From Adiantum capillus-veneris (taxonomy: Eukaryota > Streptophyta > Polypodiopsida > Polypodiales > Pteridaceae), in contig CM043968.1 of the NCBI GenBank assembly GCA_014529385.2, forward strand, positions 128,813,018-128,877,017: DNA of 64,000 nt. The letters run 5' to 3'. The position numbers and the translations under genes were made by a program. Below are positions 1-11,659 of the stretch, in pieces (position 1 is the first letter of the stretch; every line of letters starts with the position of its first letter). The notes under the pieces are model-generated. The model worked only from the letters and a program-made list of their open reading frames with translations, did not search any database and was not told the DNA's origin.

Positions 1-65
1 GTGGCGGGGTGACAGTGGCTCCTTCTTCTTTGCGGCACAAGATCCTTCACGACGGAAGCATTGAG
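1..65 (+). repeat. Gypsy-O 5' LTR, left piece
   Basis: Bases 20-65 align with about 45360-45405 of the intact 3' LTR; the shared text includes GACGGAAGCATTGAG. Copia-A interrupts the LTR immediately after TTGAG (61-65), which is repeated at 5174-5178 on the other side of the insertion. Confidence 0.85.
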
Positions 66-386
66 TGTTGAGATGTCGAGCTCTACATCTTGAGCTGGCA
101 TCCACTACGGGTCTTGGCCGCTTATGACATTTACTCACTGGAGCGTTAGGTGACCGACACAGAGGATCTCTGCCAGTGATTCTACAGCTGGACTACACGT
201 ATAGTGCCAGCCTAGTACGCTTCTAGCGAGTTCACACTTCGTGACCGCATGTACATATGTGCTACTTTTCAGTTTTAGCACTTAGTCATTTTGTACTCTC
301 TTTTCTGTGTGAAGAAGAAGAAGCTTTCCATCTCTGTGTGCTTTGTGCTTGTCTTGTGTAGCTCTCTTGCATCCTCTTTCTTTACA
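66..386 (+). repeat. Copia-A 5' LTR
   Basis: 321 bp, TG...CA ends, paired with 4853-5173. It contains a run of GAAGAAGAAG near 320 followed by a T-rich end, shared with the other LTR. Confidence 0.95.
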
Positions 387-399
387 TGGTATCAGAGCC
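387..399 (+). promoter_or_regulatory. Copia-A primer binding site (initiator tRNA-Met)
   Basis: TGGTATCAGAGCC starts directly after the LTR. TGGTATCAGAGC is the standard complement of the plant initiator tRNA-Met 3' end used by copia elements. Confidence 0.93.
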
Positions 400-617
400 T
401 GGTGCAGGCAAGAGAGGCTAAGAGAGCAAGAGCATCACAATCCCTTCGTTCTCCAAAGTGCAGTATACAGAGATTTACTGTACAAGTAGAGTGGTTGTAT
501 GTACGCTTGATTGTGGACACTCGTTGAGTGTAGAAAGCGTTACAGGTACCACGATAGCAGGTTCAACAGATTTGCAGGTTTTTGCACATTGCAGCTATTT
601 TGTCTTAGTGCTTCAAG

Positions 618-1247
618 ATGTCTGACGGTTTCAGTCAGATTGTCACTGAGAAGCTTGAGAAAAATAACTACCCTGCATGGAAGTTCAGAATAACAAATTT
701 CCTAAAAGGAAAAGGTTATTGGGACTATGTAGAAGGAGACAATGAAAAGGAACCAGAGATTCCCAAGGCAAATGCTACAGCAGAACAAAGAAAATCTTTG
801 AGGGACTCGCAACAAGGCCAGAGCAAAGTGATGTATTGGCTTTCTATGAGCATCACAGATGGCATGATGGGCTATCTACAGGATGCTGAAACCCCCGCCA
901 TTGCATGGAAAAACTTAGGCAGGGTGTTCAAGGTGAACACCAAGGCCAGGAAGCTCCATCAGGTTAAGAGCAACAACCTCTCCATCAATGATTATGCTTT
1001 GAAGATCAAGAGTATCATTGAGGCTCTTGGATCTATTAAAGTCTCAGTGGAAGACGATGACATTGTTCGTGCATGCTTGGATGGTCTAGGAGATGAGTAT
1101 GTACATTTCAAGTCTTCCATGAATACAAGAGACGACATCCCCGTGTTCCAAGATTTTATTTCTATGCTTATTCTTGAGGAGAAGAACCTTGACACATCTT
1201 CTTCTCATGGCAGAAATAATTCTAAACATGCCTTCTATTCTAACTAA
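618..1247 (+). pseudogene. Copia-A Gag, N-terminal part (UBN2-like)
   Basis: A 209-residue reading frame starting at the first ATG after the leader. It has the copia Gag pattern: an early NYPAWKF motif, then ITDGMMGYL, AWKNL, and the region ending in LEEKN. The frame stops at 1247, just before a basic RGRGRGRGRG stretch that lies in the +1 frame. A frameshift near 1210-1240 therefore separates this capsid part from the nucleocapsid part; copia Gag-Pol is normally one frame. Bases 400-617 between primer site and ATG are untranslated leader. Confidence 0.85.
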
Positions 1248-3618
1248 CAGAGGTAGAGGTAGAGGTCGTGGTCGAGGCCCAAGGGGTTGCAAGGGCCAAT
1301 TTCAAGAAGGTCAATCAAATCAAAACAATACAGGTGGCAGGGAAAACCAGTCTCAAGGCAGGGGGAGTCAAAGAGGTCGTGGTGCAGGATCAAGCAGGCA
1401 GCAACATACTGCAGATAGCAGAGAATGTTGGACTTGTGGTGAAAGAGGTCACATGTCACGTGACTATCCAAAGGGAAAAGCAAGTGGAAAGAGAGAACAG
1501 GGCAACTATGCATCTACTAGCAGAGATGCAGATGACAGCAAAAACGAGCGCATGTTTGTTATGCAGCATATAATGAATACAATGACTGCAGAGAATTCCA
1601 CCCAAGATGATGTTTGGTATGTGGATTCAGGTGCCTCTAATCACATGACGTCTCGTGGAGAGTGGTTTAAAGATATGCGAAAACCAGATGTGTCAGGCTA
1701 TGTGCAGACAGGAGATGACACAACTCACCCCATTGCTCATGTAGGGGACATACCTCTAAATACGAAGAGTGGCAAATCAAAGTACTTAGCAGATGTACTT
1801 CATGTCCCAAACATTACAAAGAATCTTGTTTCTGTTGGACAAATGGTTGAGCAGGGTTTGCAGGTTTGCTTCAATCCAAATGGATGTTATGTAGAAGATT
1901 TCCAGAATGGCTGTAAGCTGATCACAGAGGGCAAATGTGTGGGCAGAATGTTTACGATGAATGTAGACATGCCTGAGGTAAAAGCTGCATTATTTTCACA
2001 GGGCATAGGTGTTGTGGCTGATATTGACATTTGGCACAAATGCATTGGCCATGTCAATGAGCAGAGATTGTGCAGCATGCAATCAAAACAGATTGTAAAA
2101 GGTTTGCCCAAATTCAAGGTCGATGGTATGCATAAAGTGTGTGCAGCATGCCAGTTTGGAAAACAGTCAAAGGGCTCATTTCCACATGAGCGCAATGTAT
2201 GTAAAAAGCCACTTGAGGTGGTGCACACAGATGTTTGGGGTCCAACCGATACTGCAAGTATACATGGTTGCAAGTATTATGTCTCTTTCATTGATGAACA
2301 TACAAGGAAAGTATGGGTCTACTTCATGCGTAACAAAAGTGAAGTGTTTGGTCACTTTCAGGACTTCAAAGTCATGATTGAGAAGGAGACAGATTTTCTG
2401 CGAATGCATGGTATACGCAGGCAGTTTACATGCAGATATACTCCACAACAGAATGGGGTCGCAGAAAGGAAAAACAGACACATTGCAGAGGTTGCACGTG
2501 CATTGATGAATGAGAAGAACATGCCTCATCATTTTTGGGCTGAAGCTGTAAATACAATTGTGTACATTATGAACAGGACACCTACATCTGTGGTGCATGA
2601 TGTAACACCTGAGGAAACGTTTACAGGTACAAAGCCTGATTTGGCACACTTGAAAGTGTTTGGCTGCATAGCTTATGTGCATGTACCAGATGAGTTGCGT
2701 AGGAAATTGGATCCTAAAGCAGAGAAATGTATTCTTGTGGGATATTCCCTTGAACAAAAGGGGTACAGGTGCTACAATCCTACTACACGAGAATTACGAG
2801 TGAGCAGAGATGTAGTCTTTGATGAGATGAGCAGCTGGTACAGTAATGCACATGGCACTATTGGGGCTGATGTAAAAGATGATGTGGTTGTACAAAATGT
2901 GAGGCCACAGTCACAGGTTTTGAGTGGACCACAAGAGTCCTCTTCTCGTGGCTCTGCTGAGAAGCCATGGAATGGTAGACTACGTACGCAGGTTACTCCA
3001 CCAGCAGGTACAGGGAATATATCATGGAAAGGAAAGGAAAAGGTTGATGAACCTCCCTTTATGGCTGATGCATCATCAGGTTTTTCACATGTAGACATGG
3101 ATTCAGATGGTTCTGAACAAAGTCTTGATGAGGAATTTGGAATTCCGGCTGTCAGGACACCTGGTGTAAGGAAAGTACAAGAAGATGCTAGAGGGCAAAG
3201 GAGTGACCTAGGACCGCGCAGATCTAACAAAGTTAGAAATCCAGTTCAAAAATTGACTTATGATGGGTATCTAGCGCATCACCAAGCCTACATGGCTAAG
3301 GTGATACAGGATGTGGAGCCCACATGTTTTGAGGATGCAGTTGGAAATGTGCATTGGGATGATGCAATGAATGAAGAGATGGATGCATTGGAAGCAAACG
3401 ACACATGGGAGTTGGTGCCATTGCCAAGTGGCAATAAACCTATTGGCTGTAAATGGGTGTATAAAACCAAGCATAAGGATGATGGTAACATTGAGCGTCA
3501 CAAGGCAAGGATGGTCACAAAGGGTTATGCACAGACGTATGGCATAGACTATGAGGAGACCTTTGCTCCAGTGGCAAAGATGACGAATGTGAGTTGTCAT
3601 AGCAGTGGCTACATCTAG
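1174..3618 (+). pseudogene. Copia-A Gag C-terminus, protease, integrase and start of RT
   Basis: An 814-codon frame. In order: RG-rich nucleocapsid; a CCHC knuckle whose last Cys is Tyr (CWTCGERGHMSRDY); protease with VDSGASNHM; the pre-integrase H-H-C-C region (IWHKCIGH ... CAAC); integrase with D1 in HTDVWGP and E in NGVAERKN; the connection region with VFGCIAYVHVP; and the RT beginning TWELVPL ... FAPVAKM. Between EKETD and FLRMHGI about 25 residues are missing in frame, including the DGGGEY segment that supplies the second catalytic Asp. A frameshift near 3590 ends the frame within RT. Confidence 0.92.
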
Positions 3619-4276
3619 AGGATGGATTATGCATCAAATGGATGTAAAGAATGCCTTCTTGAATGGTGAGTTGCAAGAGGAAGTGTATATGGATCAGCCA
3701 CCTGGTTATATCGATCCAGGTTACCCAGATTATGTATGCAAACTTCTCAAAGCTTTGTATGGTTTGAAGCAAGGCTCTAGAGCATGGTATGACAGGATTG
3801 CCAAGTATCTTGTCAGTATTGGGTTTAGGAGAGCTCATGCTGATCATTCACTCTATGTACGTGAGAGTGATGTGGGGATTGTGGTCATTACCATATATGT
3901 AGATGACCTTATTATTGTGGGTGACAATGCTATGGAGATTGACAATGTGAAGGGTCTTCTCAAACAAGAGTTTGAAATGAAAGATTTGGGCGAGTTGCGC
4001 TACTTTCTTGGCATTGAGGTGATTAGGACTCCAGAGGGTGTATGGCTGCCATTGAGACAGTATGCTTTGGACATGTTGTCGAAGTATGGTATGGCTGATT
4101 GTAAGCCAATTTCTATTCCCTTAGATGTGAATACAAATCTGAGTGCAGAGAAGGGTGATGTTGTTGAGGATGTCAAGATGTACAGGAAGATTGTGGGTAG
4201 TCTAATCTACTTGACTATCACAAGGCCAGACTTGAGCTACACAGTTGGCTTGGAGATTCATTCATGCAGCTTTTGA
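3605..4276 (+). pseudogene. Copia-A reverse transcriptase core
   Basis: Continues RT in another frame: MDVKNAFLNGEL carries the first catalytic Asp, ALYGLKQ follows, and IYVDDLIIVG is the YVDD active site. Then come the thumb (DLGELRYFLGIEV) and YRKIVGSLIYL. The frame breaks after RPDLSY into unrelated residues, where a frameshift separates RT from RNase H. Confidence 0.92.
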
Positions 4277-5013
4277 GGAAGCCACATTTGGATGGAGTAC
4301 GACACACACTTCGGTATGTGCAAGGGACTCTTGACTACGCATTGTTCTATGCAGCAGATGCGCCATTAGCATTGTATGGGTATACAGATGCAGATTGGGC
4401 AGGTAGCATTGTTGATAGGAGATCTACGAGTGGCTTCATGTTCTCTTTTGGGAGTGCCGTTGTTACTTGGAGCAACAAAAAGCAGCCTACGGTTGCTTTA
4501 TCAAGCACAGAGGCCGAGTACAGAGGTGCAGCAATTGCAGCGTGCGAGGTAGCTTGGCTACGCACATTACTTGAGGACTTGGGATTGCAGGTGGACCAAC
4601 AGATTGTCATCCATTGTGACAACCTCAGCAGCATGCAGTTGGCTAGGAACCCAGTGTTCCATGCCAGGACCAAGCACATAGAGGTCCATTACCACTACGT
4701 TCGAGAGCGAGTGTTGGCGGGCGACATCGACTTAGTCTACGTCAGCACAAAGGAGCAGATAGCGGATATCTTTGCCAAGGCCCTCGGAGCTGAGAAGCTT
4801 CGACGTTTCCGGACTATGCTTGGACTCTGTGACATGCAGAGCTCGAGGGGAGTGTTGAGATGTCGATCTCTACATCTTGAGCTGGCATCCACTACGGGTC
4901 TTGGCCGCTTACGACATTTACTCACTGGCGCATTAGGTGACCGACACGGAGGATCTCTGCCAGTGATTCTACAGCTGGACTACACTTATAGTGCCAGCCT
5001 AGTACGCTTCTAG
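4264..5013 (+). pseudogene. Copia-A RNase H
   Basis: Copia RNase H with YTDADWAG (first Asp), STSGFMF, SSTEAEYR (Glu), HCDNLSS (Asp) and HARTKHIEVHYHYVRE near the end, so the catalytic residues are present. The true protein ends near the purine tract; the last codons of the open frame run into the 3' LTR. Confidence 0.92.
4840..4852 (+). promoter_or_regulatory. Copia-A polypurine tract
   Basis: Purine-rich GAGGGGAG directly abuts the TGTTGAG start of the 3' LTR, the position of the plus-strand primer. Confidence 0.8.
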
Positions 5014-5173
5014 CAAGTTCACACTTAGTGACCGCATGTACACATGTGCTACTTTTCAGTTTTAGCACTTAGTCATTTTGTACTCTCTTTTCTGTGTGAA
5101 GAAGAAGAAGCTTTCCATCTCTGTGTGCTTTGTGCTTGTCTTGTGTAGCTCTCTTGAATCCTCTTTCTTTACA
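4853..5173 (+). repeat. Copia-A 3' LTR
   Basis: 321 bp, same ends as 66-386, with 10 visible substitutions and no indels. It is followed by TTGAG, the target duplication. Confidence 0.95.
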
Positions 5174-5178
5174 TTGAG

Positions 5179-5306
5179 TAGTGAGTGACACACCCCTGCC
5201 CCTTTGAGCTTGCTAGGATCTTCTAGTTGTGTGCTTGCAGCCATTCGTGGCTTGCACACAATGTTTTGGCAAGCTCCCACCTTCGACGCATGCGGTAAAG
5301 CGCACA
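5179..5306 (+). repeat. Gypsy-O 5' LTR, right piece
   Basis: Continues the LTR interrupted at 65 and aligns with 45406-45529 up to the shared terminal GCGCACA. Homology stops at that CA in both copies, which fixes the LTR end. TGGGACCACTTTC, 4 bp further on (5311), is a possible primer site, but the tRNA was not identified. Confidence 0.85.
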
Positions 5307-5847
5307 TTTTTGGGACCACTTTCGGAGACTTCCTTGCACTAAGCTTGAGGAGCACTCAATGCTAGCTCAAGAAGCCATTCACTTTTGCCATTTATGGGTT
5401 TTTGTTGAGTTGTGTTAGAACTGTTAAGTGGCTGTAATGTGTAGGTTTTAGCAAGATTTGTTAGCTCTATTAAGTGTTGCAGTGTAAGTGTTTTGTTAGA
5501 TCTGCTAAGTGTTGCAATGTGCACGTGTTAGAAGATCTGTTAGATAGTGTAAATTTGTAATGTGCAGTAGACAGGGAGTACATTGAGTAGTCTGTGAGTG
5601 AGCAGTTTGTTGTATTAGGAAGTGTAGACAGTGTGTAGTAGTTAGTATAGATAGTATTTGTGCAATGTAATTAGCATTAATTAGCATTGTTAGCTATAAG
5701 CAAGTTAGGCAAAGCTGCTAGGGACAGCTGCGTGTGCGCGTGAGCTGAGTGCTCACGCGCAACATTATCCACACAAAAAACGCTCGAAATATCTGAGACC
5801 AAAAAGAAAATTCAAAAACAAAAACATTATAAAAAACTTATCCTCAA
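5307..5847 (+). other. Gypsy-O untranslated leader
   Basis: AT-rich stretch between the 5' LTR end and the first gag-like frame. It repeats short phrases such as TGTTAG and TAAGTG many times (about 5400-5700). No reading frame or promoter was recognised. Confidence 0.5.
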
Positions 5848-6721
5848 GTGAAGGGAGGGCATGTGGGACAAGTTCCTCAAGTCCTCCACCATCCCCTTCA
5901 CACTCACCCTTTGGACTTACTAACTCTTGCCTTCTTCACGACTAGGAAAAGATTGTTTTTAGAATTCTCAGGGCTTTACATAACCAAATCAGGGGTTGTA
6001 AAGCACAACACATCCCTCTATGGGGAAGTAAATTCACCATTCATGACCAATGTAGATCCCATGCTACTGGAGAGTGTGCATGTGAATACTCCATTTACTA
6101 CATCCTCTGACTCTTCAAAGCTATTCCCCTTTGAGGTGATATTACCTGATGGTAGAAGCCTTGCCAAAGTGCAAAAGGTTGAGCGATGTATCATTGAGGC
6201 TAGGAAAAAGGAAATACAGAGCCTACGCAAGGCAGAGCAACGGAGAGAGTTAAAAGCCACCACTAAGTGTCAACCCATAGAGAGCCACATTGCATTTAGT
6301 TCAAAGGACACCCCTAGCACCTCAATCCTAGATGGAGTGTTTCTAAAAGAAAACTGGGAGTATGAACTATGAACGAAGACTTTAACCGACCTATACACAG
6401 GTCACACCTATCATGTGGGTTGGTTAGATGTGCTACAATCCACAATGGGTGCTACTAGCGTAGAGGATCAACAATAAAGAGTTTGCGATGTCATCCATAG
6501 GGTGATTGAGCTAGAGAGGCAGAACAAAGGGATCCACGTGCCTTCAACGGGTCTCATGAGATTCTTGGATACAAGGAAGGCTAACCAACCAACTTTCTCA
6601 TAAATGGATACTCCCTTGGTGAGTCTGATGGATCCTCCATATGTTGTTTTTCCAGGGGTCTCAGTACAATTTGAGCCCACAAGTGATAGTCTCTTGATGA
6701 CACCATGGCTACCATGCCTAC
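5848..6721 (+). pseudogene. Gypsy-O gag-like 5' region (interrupted)
   Basis: An open frame 5848-6372 (174 codons) with a charged, probably helical segment (KVERCIIEARKKEIQSLRK). Decayed coding sequence in other frames follows up to 6721. The last codons in one frame read DDTMATMP and continue in frame across the Gypsy-M insertion into TLMMGMNKNTPWA at 30835, which supports a single interrupted Gag gene. The family of this N-terminal part was not recognised. Confidence 0.6.
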
Positions 6722-7423
6722 TATAACATTTAATGCACTAATAACTTGTGTGTAGCGGAAATTGATAACATAGTGAGCATTTCATTAAGAACAAGTTCCT
6801 AATGAGCATAGAGAGAGTACTTAATTGAGAAAGAAACATAGAAATTTACACCCAGATAATTTGGCATTGACAATACTTGAAAAGAGAGAGAGAGATAGAA
6901 CAATTGACAATAGTTGAAGGACCGGATTTACATGGAGCATGTTCCCCCTCCATAAAGGCTTTGTATTATACATTCTCCCATACAAGGAGACTTTTGTACA
7001 ATACAATCTTTGTGTTCCTTGATAAAACTAGTTGGTGTGATGAAGATGGAAGCTTCATACACCAAATTATGCTTGAAAAACACACCTAGTGTCCCTAGCC
7101 TTAGTCCCAAGACCTCACACACCTTCAAAAATTGTGAGAGCTAGCAGGGAATGAGGATAGATTGAGATGAAGAAGAGGTATCTTATGAGAAAGAAGTATT
7201 CTCCTCACATAATCACTCTAATAGCATAGATTAGCTTAGTAATTATCATGGTAGAGGAGATGAGCATGCCATTGAAGCTTGGCTCTTGATTGGATTTGCA
7301 TTCCATAGCCAAGAGTTGTTGGTGTAGGCCTCCCTTCTCAAAATCTTGGAGAAGAGGATGATCTTTCCATTAAATCTTGGAGAAGGAGAGAGATTTCTTT
7401 TACTCTACACATGAGTTGTGTGA

Positions 7424-7428
<5 letters not shown>

Positions 7429-7516
<88 letters not shown>
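7429..7516. repeat. (TG)44 microsatellite in Gypsy-M 3' LTR
   Basis: 88 bp of uninterrupted TG. The same spot in the other LTR (about 29645-29660) has only a few TG units, so the tract expanded after insertion. Confidence 0.97.
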
Positions 7517-7517
<1 letters not shown>

Positions 7518-7997
7518 TAATACGTTTGCAAAATCAGCCCCCTCTCTCTCTTGGTCGACCCCTCTTGCTATTTCCTCATGTTGGCATCCCATTGGTCCCT
7601 GTAAATCTTAGCCAATCATAAATTAGAAGCATAATTGCTAGCCTCGTGACATGTGTCCCCCTTTCCCCTTTTGTCAGAGCTTTAGGTATTTAAATAATAC
7701 AATTAAACTCTCATTGGACCTCTTAGTCTTCTGGCCAATAGGAATCAGCCAAGCCATTGGGCTCCCGAATGCTCATTGGACCCCTTGGTAGACTGTCCAA
7801 TAGTCTTTTAGGGAGCTTAATTTCTATTGGTTCTTTTATCAATCATTTTTAAATTTATTACACTTAACTTACTCTAGCCTAATTCTCATTGGTCCACCCC
7901 TATGGCCATCCAATAGGATTTGAGGGGACGCTGGGTGTAACTAGCCTAGGAGCTTGACATGTGTCCAATATTCCCTTTGTGTAAAGGGGAATCCTTG

Positions 7998-8000
<3 letters not shown>

Positions 8001-8094
<94 letters not shown>

Positions 8095-8106
8095 TGTGTG
8101 TGTGTT
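8001..8106. repeat. (TG)n microsatellite in Gypsy-M 3' LTR
   Basis: About 100 bp of TG with one TTTG interruption near 8092. It corresponds to the compound array 30139-30449 in the other LTR. Confidence 0.97.
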
Positions 8107-8504
8107 TCTCCATCATCCCCTAAAAAATGGGCTCGCCCCCTCCTTCCTAGGGATGTGAGGAGACTTTTTAGTCTTCCCATAACCATCCAATTTCCCCTAT
8201 GCTTTTGCCATTGGATAAAATGTTTAAATTTTGGAACCTTAGCCTATGGAACTCTTAATCAAGCCAAACCTTAGGTCTTTTAAGCCCCATTGAAGCACAT
8301 TGCTCTTTTGCAGGCTATCCCCCTTTGGATCCCTATTTTCCCTCCTTTGGATCCTTGTGACAAAGACCGGGGTCTGCAGCCTTACCAATATTCTAGATTT
8401 TACTCTCCTAGTACTTCCCCATATTAAATGATCACTTTAACATGAGAAAATTGTTTGGGAGTATTAGATATTACTTTTGATGACATTACGTCTCTCTTGA
8501 AATC

Positions 8505-8658
8505 ATAGTCGTCCTCGACTATGACTATGAGGTAGAGAAGATAAAGCCTAGTCATTAGTCTGTTTGTTGGCAAGTAGCCTTCTCTACCTCATAGTCGTCC
8601 TCGACTATGAGGTAGAGAAGATAAATCCTAGTCATTAGTCTGTTTGTTGTCAAGTAGA
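8505..8658. repeat. Direct repeat with perfect 19-bp hairpin beside Gypsy-M 3' LTR
   Basis: Two copies of a phrase starting TCGTCCTCGACTATGA and ending TGTTTGTTG (about 8507-8577 and 8596-8658). The second copy is preceded by its own inverse: CTTCTCTACCTCATAGTCG (8579-8597), TCCT, then the exact reverse complement (8602-8620). It sits between the purine-rich end (minus strand) of the internal region and the pol 3' end. Confidence 0.9.
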
Positions 8659-8929
8659 GGACCCCTATTTTACCCTATGACATCGTCCCAGAATGGATGA
8701 CTAGTCCATTTGGTGCTTGAGAGCATTAGCTATTGTAAGCTAGTCTGCACATTTGTCTGTATCAATCTTCCATAGTAGAGTGACAAGCTCTACTTGGTGT
8801 TCAAGAGAGGTCGTCTCCACAAACATGATCGTAAGCATGCATACTTATTAAAATTTGTGGACAATAAATAAAAAGAGAGTCTTATAAGACAAAAACTTTT
8901 TTTATTTAAACATATGTACATTTTCTTAC

Positions 8930-9369
8930 TCTAGGAAAGCATTGACATTGACAAGGTTTAGGTTATCCTTTAGTTGTATGCCTTGCATCCATCTAGCATC
9001 TTCAAAAGGATAATTTTTAAACTTGATAAGTTATCGTCGGATAGTCTTACTGCCTCGTAATACCTTGTCTTTGTGTTGGAGATTGGACTCAAGCTGTAGC
9101 ACCTCTTCTTGGTCCTTGATCTCTGGTGGGTCTTCAATAATTGGTTCTTGAGGTGGCTCTCCTTTGTAAGGCTTTAATAGGCTCACATGGAAAGCATTCT
9201 GTATTAGCCAATGGCTGAGAAATTTGAGTTGATAGGCCATCTCATTGATTGTTCTAAGAATGTGGAAGGGACCATAGTACCTTTTTGCTAACTTAGCATA
9301 GTACTTTTGGTGTCCCGTAGGATTCTTGCCCGTTGTGTGCCTTAATCGAGCCTTGGGAAACTTTAGCAA
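8930..9369 (-). pseudogene. Gypsy-M integrase C-terminus and chromodomain
   Basis: Minus-strand frame with the gypsy integrase C-terminal pattern: KYYAKLAKRYYGPF, then NAFHVSLLKPY. Downstream are VLRGSKTIRR, a stop, and LIKFKNYPFEDARWM, the conserved shape of a retrotransposon chromodomain. The stop lies inside the chromodomain. Chromodomains of this type steer integration to marked chromatin, which places Gypsy-M among chromoviruses (family knowledge). Confidence 0.85.
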
Positions 9370-9460
9370 GACCCAATCATTTTGTTTAAAGGCTTGAGCT
9401 CTGCAGTGAAGATCTTTCCATGTACCTTGAGTAGCAAGGGACTTTTTTATCTTCCCTCTA

Positions 9461-10325
9461 TCACCTCAAAAGGTGCTTTTCCCGTGGAAGTATGTATAGT
9501 GTTATCGTAAGCATACAAACTAAGGGTAAGCACTTCTCCCATTGGGACTTTTGATCTACTTGTGTGACATAAGCTTTTAGTAGATCAAGAATGGTTAGGT
9601 TAGCTATTTCACTTTGGTCATCCGTTTCGGGATGATAAGCCGAAGATAAGTTTAGCCTTGTACCTAAATTCTCAAAGAGACCCTTCCAAAAATTACTGGT
9701 CATTTTAGGATCTCTATTTGACACTATGGACATTGGCAAGCCGTGGTACTTAAAGATTTGTGATATAAAGAGGGTTACCATTTGATGGGCTTTGATAGTC
9801 TTTTTGACAGGTATGAAATGTACTTATTTGCTAAACCTGTCTACTATTGTCCATATTCGTGTATTCCCATGGATAGTTAGGCAATCCAAAGATAAAATCC
9901 ATGGATATGCTCTTCCATGGTGAATTAGAAATTGGCAAAGGTTGAATCAATCCAAGTTGCTTCCCTCTATCAAAATTTGTCTTTTGGAATACCACACATT
10001 TTGAAACATACTCATGTATGTTTGCTTTCATGGTAGGCCAATAGAAATATGTTTCTATCCCTTTTAGGGTAGACTGAATCCCTCTATGCCACGCATAAGG
10101 AGGAGCATGAGATTCATATGTTACTTTCTCACATAGTGAGCTGGTTACACATAGTCTATTGTGATAGAGAAGATAACCATCTTGTAGGGTAAATGGTTCT
10201 TCTTTCTTCCCTAGTACAAGGGCGGAACTCACATCTCTAACATTGGGATCAATAGCATACTCATCTATCATAGAAGATAGATCATTGTGAGTTTCTATGA
10301 TACCACATTCACTCTCGGCGGCCAT
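9461..10325 (-). pseudogene. Gypsy-M integrase (zinc-binding region and core)
   Basis: The zinc region reads HAPPYAWH ... YFYWPTM ... CVVF, so the second Cys of the HHCC site is Phe. The core starts SMDFIFGLP (first Asp). A frameshift follows, then the second motif reads VSNRDPKM where SDRDP is expected, so the catalytic Asp is Asn. SAYHPETDDQSEIAN keeps the Glu. The integrase would be inactive. Confidence 0.9.
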
Positions 10326-10620
10326 CTTGAGAGTGCATCGGCTACTTGATTATGCTTCCCCAGCAATGTGAGCAATATGAAAATGAAATTGCAAAAAAAT
10401 TTCCCACCTCATTTTTTTGTCGGAGAGCTTGATTTGTGTCATGAAGTACTTAAGGCTTTGGTGATCTGTCTGCAGAATGAAAGGAGTCCCCAATAAATAG
10501 TGCTTCCACGAGTCTAGAGCATGTAGAACTGCTAAGATTTCCTTCTCATATATGCCTAGAGCTTGCTCAACTAGGTCAAGCCTTCAACTTTCATAGGCTA
10601 TGGTGTGCCCTTCTTGGAGA
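10320..10620 (-). pseudogene. Gypsy-M RNase H
   Basis: Reading the minus strand gives CDAYGDFLGAVF (first Asp), then a stop, ALGIYEKEILAV (Glu), HYLLGTPFILQTDHQSLKYF (second Asp) and the HIAGEA tail. Catalytic residues are retained, but stops near 10570 and 10360 break the frame. Confidence 0.88.
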
Positions 10621-11640
10621 AAAACAGCTCCAAGGAAATCACCATAGGCATCGCATTGGATCTCAAATGGCTTTGAAAGATCCGATAGTGTAAGCGCAGG
10701 TTGAGAGATAAGCTTTTCAAAAGCATTGTTCTCCTTGGTGGACCATATATAAGGCTAACGTTTTTCTTTGTTAGGTCAGGTAATGGTCCCGCAATTTGTA
10801 AGAACTCTATGAAGCATCTATGGTATGCACACATACCTATAAAGCTTCTTAGTTTATGTAGATTCCTTGGATTAGGCCATCCTTTTATTACCTCTAGCTT
10901 TGATGGATCCATTTGGATGCCATCTTGAGAAATAATGTGACCTAAATACTGAATCTCTTGTAAGAAAAATTCACTTCTCTTTCGATTATATTGGAGGTGT
11001 TTCTTGTGTTTGTCTAGTGAATTAGAGTAGATGATTATATCATCAAAGAACACTCTAGTAAAAGTCTGGTGAGGCTTGAATAGCTTCTCCATCAAGCGGT
11101 TAAATGTGGTTGGTGCATTGGTCAAGCCAAAAGGCATGACAATGTACTCATAAAGACCAAACGTAGTACAAAATGCAGTCTTTACTATCTCTTGATCAAC
11201 TATTCTTATTTGATGGTAGCCACTTTGTAGGTCAATCCTACTGAAGTAGGCAGGCCCTTGTAGCTTATCAAATAGGTCTTCTACACATGGAACGAGAAAC
11301 CTATCCTTGATACTAGATAGTGATCCTATTTCGTGCCCTATAGTTGACACACATATAATATGTGTCGTCTTTCTTTTGCACTAATAACACTGGTGAACAA
11401 AATGGGGATGAGCTAGGCCTAACCATGCCCTTCTCAACTAACTCATGCACTTGCCGCATAATATCCTCTTGTTGAGCTTGGGAAACTCTATAAGGAGGTT
11501 TATTAGGCAGTGAACTTCCTGGAAGAAGTTCAATTGCATGGCCGTCATTGCCTCGTTTTGGAGGTAGTTCACAAGGGATGTCGTCAATACAAAGATCTTG
11601 AAACCCCTTGAGGAAATTTTATAAATCTAATTCCTTTTGA
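10598..11640 (-). pseudogene. Gypsy-M reverse transcriptase
   Basis: The main open frame (10598-11350) shows FSRIDLQSGYHQIRI (first Asp), FCTTFGLYEYIVMPFGLTNA, and the active site VFFDDIIIYS, then YLGHIISQDGI in the thumb. Upstream, 11350-11640 encodes in other frames the fingers region (KPPYRV ... HELVEKGMVRPS ... SPVLLVQKKD). The catalytic core itself is intact, but the full RT is not in one frame. Confidence 0.93.
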
Positions 11641-11659
11641 TTATTTGTATTTTCTTTTG

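Larger units (their letters stand above)
66..5173 (+). mobile_element. Copia-A: complete-length Ty1/copia element
   Basis: Two 321-bp LTRs (66-386 and 4853-5173), both starting TGTTGAGATG and ending TTTACA, are flanked by the 5-bp duplication TTGAG (61-65 and 5174-5178). The LTRs differ at 10 positions by eye (about 97% identical). A tRNA-Met primer site follows the left LTR and a purine tract precedes the right one. The internal order is gag, protease, integrase, RT, RNase H, which is the copia order. At least three frameshifts and an in-frame integrase deletion make it non-autonomous. The 3' LTR of Gypsy-O (about 45400) shows the same target without the insertion. Confidence 0.95.
6722..8485 (-). 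repeat. Gypsy-M 3' LTR
   Basis: Aligns along its length with 28959-30834. The plus-strand left end reads TATAACATTTAATGCA where the other copy has TGTAACATTTAATGCA, so a terminal base is mutated. The right end is GATGACA. Length differs from the other copy mainly at the TG tracts. Confidence 0.92.

Noticed and set aside
7338-8274. Open frames of Cys-Val or Thr-His repeats
   Set aside because: They are translations of the (TG)n/(CA)n tracts; no other coding sign. The same holds for 30079-30607.
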